From NCBI GenBank assembly GCA_035235625.1, contig CP141140.1, forward strand, positions 9,568,685-9,632,684: a DNA stretch of 64,000 nucleotides, given 5' to 3'. Made by a program: the position numbers and the translations under genes. The notes under the pieces are model-generated. The model worked only from the letters and a program-made list of their open reading frames with translations, had not been told where the DNA came from and did not search any database. This stretch comes from Saururus chinensis (lineage: Eukaryota; Streptophyta; Magnoliopsida; Piperales; Saururaceae). Below are positions 60,170-64,000 of this stretch, in pieces (positions within the stretch are counted from its first letter, which is position 1; each line of letters starts with the position of its first letter).

Positions 60170-63100
60170 ATGCAGTACCTTCCCCAAGATGTTGCATTCA
60201 ATATTGCTTCTTTCCTTGAGGTGTTTTTTTTTTCGTTTTTTTTTGCCTCTTTTAGTTTTCGTTGTAGCTACTCTTGTTTTCATTGATGTGTAGGAGTATG
60301 TGTTCTTTCATTTCTCCAGGACACTGATCTCTGTGTGCTGGGTTCTTGTTCCCGCTTTTGGCGCGAGCTCTGTGCGTCCGATTTTATATGGTTTGCTCTG
60401 TCCAAACAACGGTGGCCGTCGATTGACATCCCCAGGGAAGTCCACCTGGCCGATGGAGAAGACGATGAGGTTGTAAGAAGGGCTGAATTCGCGCACAAGG
60501 TTCGTTATTGATCTAATCTCTTGTCTATCGCTTGAAGCTAAATGTTCGATCATTTTAGATCATCGATGATATACTATGTTATGTGAAAAGCTTGTTGCAA
60601 TTGCTTGTTTTCCATTTCTTCCTTGTGCCAGCCTTGTTACTGGCGTTCGTAAAAAAAATATTCTGTTTAATTAAACTAACGGATGTTTTTTTATATTATT
60701 ATTACTACTACTACTACTATTATTATTCCTTGTGACTTATGGAGATACTTTTCCTTTGTAATTGTAAGTACTAAGTACCTAGTTAGAGAGTCCAAAGCAA
60801 CCAAAATGTGTACTTCCTTGTTACGTGAACCCCTGAAATCCACCAAAAGTGCGCAAATTTACTGAATTGAGGTGCACACGAAGTCACTCTCTCTAATAAG
60901 ATGCACGCCTCTGCTGTTAAACCGGTGCAACAGATTCACAACACAATCTCCTCCATGATACAACGGCAGTACAGTCTGTAATCAATTACCAACTGCACTA
61001 TGAGAAAGGAGCTGAACCTTCCACAGATTGACAAACTCTCTTGCTCAAAGATCAACTCAAAATATTTGAAAAAAAATTGAGAAAACAAGGGGCAATGGAG
61101 GAGAAAACAACGAAAAGCAGAGGGGAGAAAGAGAGAAGAGAACTTGATGGCTTGGGATGTATTTGAGTGGTTCCTGGACACCCCTTTATATAGTCACAGA
61201 TGACTGTCGATTGATCTCCATCTCATAAAATTTCTGGGCCTTTTTTAGCCGACTAATGGGTAGAAATTGATCCACCAACTTAGGGATAATGGAGTAATTG
61301 TGCTTTCATTGACCTGTTGATGGCATATTGCTTTAATATTTATATTTATTTTAATAGGATTTGATAATCTGATGACTGATAATCACCTATGAGGATAATA
61401 TATTATAAAGGTGAGTTATGTCATTTCATTTTTATTGAAGAAAAGATGAGCTCATATTTTACATATTCAAGAGTATTAAGCAAATATTGAGTTTTTGATA
61501 TTAGTATGTAAGAAAGCACTATTCATATTCATTCTAGGGTTGATAATATCTATATTGCTTGCTATGCATGTAACCCAAAAGCCCGCAGCTGTCTGCTTTG
61601 TATCTTATATCACTTAGCCTGATTATAGTTATTGGGAATAATCAGCAAATGTGATTCGTCTATTGAGAAGTAATTTTTAAATAAAAAATTTTGAAGGGCT
61701 GTTTTGATAGAGTTTTAACTTGTATGGTGTACTTGTTTCTGGTCTTTGAGTTGTTACTAAAGATGTTTACCTTCAAAGACTAATAAGATTATGCATTCCT
61801 CTTAAAAATAACATCCATACCAATATCGTCACACATAAGGGACTTTACAAGGGAGTTGGTTAACTTTGTGCAAAGTTTATATAATCAGCTAACTTAGACA
61901 TTTGAGCTTCCAATAAAAATATGTTGTTAGAAAGCGCCAATAAGCTGAGTCAAGCCAAGCCTCGAGCTTGGCTTGATTTCACGCTTGGGCCTAGCACGGC
62001 AAGCTGATCTCAAGCTCAAATTATCTTGGATTTAAACACTACTAAGGACATTTATAAATAATTATTTTAACATAAAGCATGCTCAACTATATAGCAAAAG
62101 TACCTTCTGTTAAAAAATCAAGCTTAGTATTATTCAAGCGGAGGTGGTTCAAGCCAGGCAAAGCTTGAGCGCAGTCCATGTAGCTCCTAGAGCTCTTTGA
62201 ACATTTAATCCTTAAGGCTGCTAAAATTATTGCATGCTGCAGGTGAGAAACAACTTATATATCAAATGGCGCAAAATCTTGGATTATAGAGCTACTCACA
62301 TTGTTAATTTTGTGAAACAATATTCACAGTCTGAAGATTCACTTGAAGGGGCAGATTAGCTGAGGGCAGTTGCAAAGCTTTGTTTAATGGAGCTTAGTTT
62401 TAGGGATGTCCTACTGCTTTTGTTTGATACCGAACAGAACATGTTGCAAAAAAAAAATGTTTACAGTTAGGAGTGCTAATTATCTGAGTCAAGCTGAGCC
62501 TCAAGCATGACTTGATTTCAGGCTTGGGGCTAGCACAGCAAACCGAGCTCAAGCTCAAGTAAGCTTTGATTTTATTATTTTATACACTTTTTTAATTTAA
62601 ACAGTACAAAGGACAATTAATCATTTTAACATAAAGCATACTCAGCTATATAGAAAAAATATCGTTTACTAAAAAGTCAAGCTTAGTATTATTCGAGCGG
62701 AGAGCTAGGAAAAGCTTGAGCTCAGTCCATACAGCTCTTAGAGCTCTTTGAAAAATTAATCCTTAAGGCTGCTAAAATTATTGCATGCTGCAGGTGGGAA
62801 AGAACTTCTACATCAAATGGCACAAAGTCATGGCTAATAGAGCTACTCACATTGTTCATTTTGTGAAGCAACATTCACAGTCTGAAGATTCACTTGAAGG
62901 TGCAGATTACCTGAGGGCAGTTGGAGAGCTTTGTTTAATGGAGCTTAGTTTTAGAGATATCCAACTGTTTTTGTTTGATACCAGACAGAACGTGTTGCTC
63001 AACCTGATTGGAGTGCACTATTGCTTGTTTTGTCTGGGAATACCCGTAAGTTACTATACTTAAATGTACACCAGAATTTATTTTTCCAAAAAAGGAAAAA

Positions 63101-63706
63101 AAATTAAACCTATTGGCTATTGTAAGAACTATTTTTTTGCTAAGGATTATGGCCCTAGTGCTCATTATTTGCAAATTTTTACAGCTCATGTTTGAATATT
63201 GAATCCTTACTGCTCTTCTTTTCTTTTCTTTCTTTTTTTTTTGGCTTTATTTTTTTCTTTCGTAAAGATCTTTTCTTTCAAATCAGCTTCTTACATTTAA
63301 ATCTTTGTTGAATGTCAAAACTTTAGAAGCTTATCAATTTTACATCATAAAGACCAGTTCAGAACCTAGTTGAACGTAGGACTTATTTAATGCGACATTA
63401 CATATCTATGACTCTGACAAATGCGATAATTGGCAGGTTGGATATATAAATCAAGCTCTCTCCAGCTGTCATATCTCAGAGCGACAATTGCGTGTGAGGT
63501 GGTGGAAATTAGGAAGATGGTTTCGTGGGTTCCGGCTGAGAGATGAGTCACGATCCCGTAGGGTTTCTCTCGGGGAGCTTGCAAGTGGAGGAGAGGATGA
63601 AGTGGTCGGGGTGCTTCAGCGGGGGGCAGTTCACGAGGTTTTGCGTGTACAAATCTCAGCTTATCTTGAAAGTCCCTCATGGCTACGGATACATTCTACA
63701 GGGTGA
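60170..63706 (+). CDS. F-box family protein
   Basis: Four exons (60170-60220, 60320-60499, 62794-63045, 63437-63706) with GT-AG introns, all in phase 0, encode 250 residues. An F-box lies at the N-terminus (LPQDVAFNIASFLEDTDLC, then SCSRFWRELCASDFIWFALSKQRW), the part that binds SKP1 in SCF ubiquitin ligases. The rest (KNFYIKWHKVM, ATHIVHFVKQHSQSEDSLEGA, YLRAVGELCLMELSFRDIQLFLF, ERQLRVRWWKLGRWFRGFRLRDE) is a plant-type C-terminal region with no Kelch or LRR repeats that I can see, so the substrate is unknown. The F-box itself is split by intron 1. Intron 2 (2.3 kb) carries a decayed second copy of exon 3. The exact Arabidopsis counterpart is not recalled with certainty. Confidence 0.85.
60880..61200 (-). 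mobile_element. Possible LTR-like fragment in F-box intron 2
   Basis: Read on the minus strand there is a TATATAAAGG box (near 61185) followed by a leader-like stretch ending near CACAGGAG-type purines. The shape suggests an LTR promoter, but no ends or duplication were found. Confidence 0.2.
61930..63007 (+). repeat. Tandem duplication of a ~540-bp segment holding exon 3
   Basis: Unit 1 (about 61930-62456) and unit 2 (about 62470-63007) match from CTGAGTCAAGC (61945 and 62484) through TAAAGCATRCTCARCTATAT, AAGCTTAGTATTATTC, TGGAGCTTAGTTTTAG and GTTTGATACC. Unit 2 contains the working exon 3; the offset is 539 bases at the left and 551 at the exon because of small indels. Confidence 0.92.
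62243..62447 (+). pseudogene. Decayed duplicate of F-box exon 3
   Basis: It reads like exon 3 (LYIKWRKIL, RATHIVNFVKQYSQSEDSLEGAD, LCLMELSFRD) behind a preserved CTGCAG acceptor. It has an in-frame TAG at 62357-62359 where exon 3 has TAC (Tyr39 of the exon). The last ~45 bases and the splice donor are lost, replaced by an A-run. Inclusion would truncate the protein. Confidence 0.9.
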
Positions 63707-64000
63707 CGGACGTGTGTGGGAGTGTGTGAGCCAGTGTATTGGTTGCAAGTATGGATGTCTTTCTGTTTCCGTCATCTCATTCGTATGTCTATAAAATTGC
63801 TGTATAAATGAACTAGATACTATATGCCATATAGCATATGTAAATTGCCATGTATATAGATAACAACCAGTATTGCATTTCAAGATGAATTTGTTTGTAT
63901 TTTTACATTAAACAGATTGTGTGAAGAATTTCTTATAATAGATACGTAGACACCCAATACTTTGTATATTTATTTTTTAAATCACATTCGTATGCAGCTG
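63707..64000. other. F-box gene 3' flank
   Basis: Probably the 3' untranslated region and start of intergenic DNA; nothing else is recognised up to the window end. Confidence 0.5.

Overview
The window is nuclear DNA of a flowering plant. It has intron-bearing genes with GT-AG (and two GC-AG) introns, plant-only gene families (KIN-14 kinesin, early nodulin-like protein, CASP-like protein, phytyl ester synthase, divinyl chlorophyllide reductase, F-box protein), AT-rich intergenic DNA, and nested LTR retrotransposons, hAT elements and MITEs. I cannot place the species or decide monocot versus dicot from sequence alone. I found no CRISPR, bacterial or viral content, and no convincing tRNA or rRNA gene.

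Layout. 1-6.9 kb: a retrotransposon graveyard. A partial Ty3/gypsy 5' LTR and broken gag run into a 5'-truncated Ty1/copia element, whose RNase H region holds a hAT MITE and whose 3' LTR holds a 2.1-kb solo LTR. 8.0-8.6 kb (-): early nodulin-like phytocyanin. 12.2-15.2 kb (-): KIN-14 kinesin with ten coding exons and two GC-AG introns. 17.9-22.7 kb: a 4.8-kb solo LTR packed with tandem arrays, next to a bulb-lectin receptor-kinase pseudogene fragment. 23-29 kb: AT-rich DNA with MITEs and (AT)n tracts. 29.3-30.2 kb (+): CASP-like membrane protein. 30-40 kb: repeats, including a 3.4-kb solo LTR and a decayed relative of the 4.8-kb one. 40.8-52.0 kb (+): phytyl ester synthase, 13 exons, with a 1.6-kb hAT element in intron 2. 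54.9-55.6 kb (+): an intronless gene of unknown function. 56.0-57.2 kb (-): intronless divinyl reductase (DVR). 57.2-60.2 kb: intergenic, with a 0.75-kb foldback element. 60.2-63.7 kb (+): an F-box gene whose intron 2 carries a tandem, nonsense-mutated copy of exon 3.

How the genes relate. They are independent plant genes, not an operon. The only suggestive neighbourhood is phytyl ester synthase (phytol and fatty-acid recycling during chlorophyll breakdown) and DVR (chlorophyll synthesis), about 4 kb apart with one unknown gene between them. Three solo LTRs share related ends (TGTAAsG...CGTkACA type) and each has an intact 5-bp target-site duplication, so removal of retrotransposons by LTR-LTR recombination looks common here. 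I saw no convincing new enzymatic or defence system. The most original signals are the solo-LTR family with its higher-order tandem repeats, the decayed duplicate exon in the F-box gene, the paired GC-AG introns in the kinesin, and the unknown 250-residue protein with repeated DGRS and EAxRRY motifs.
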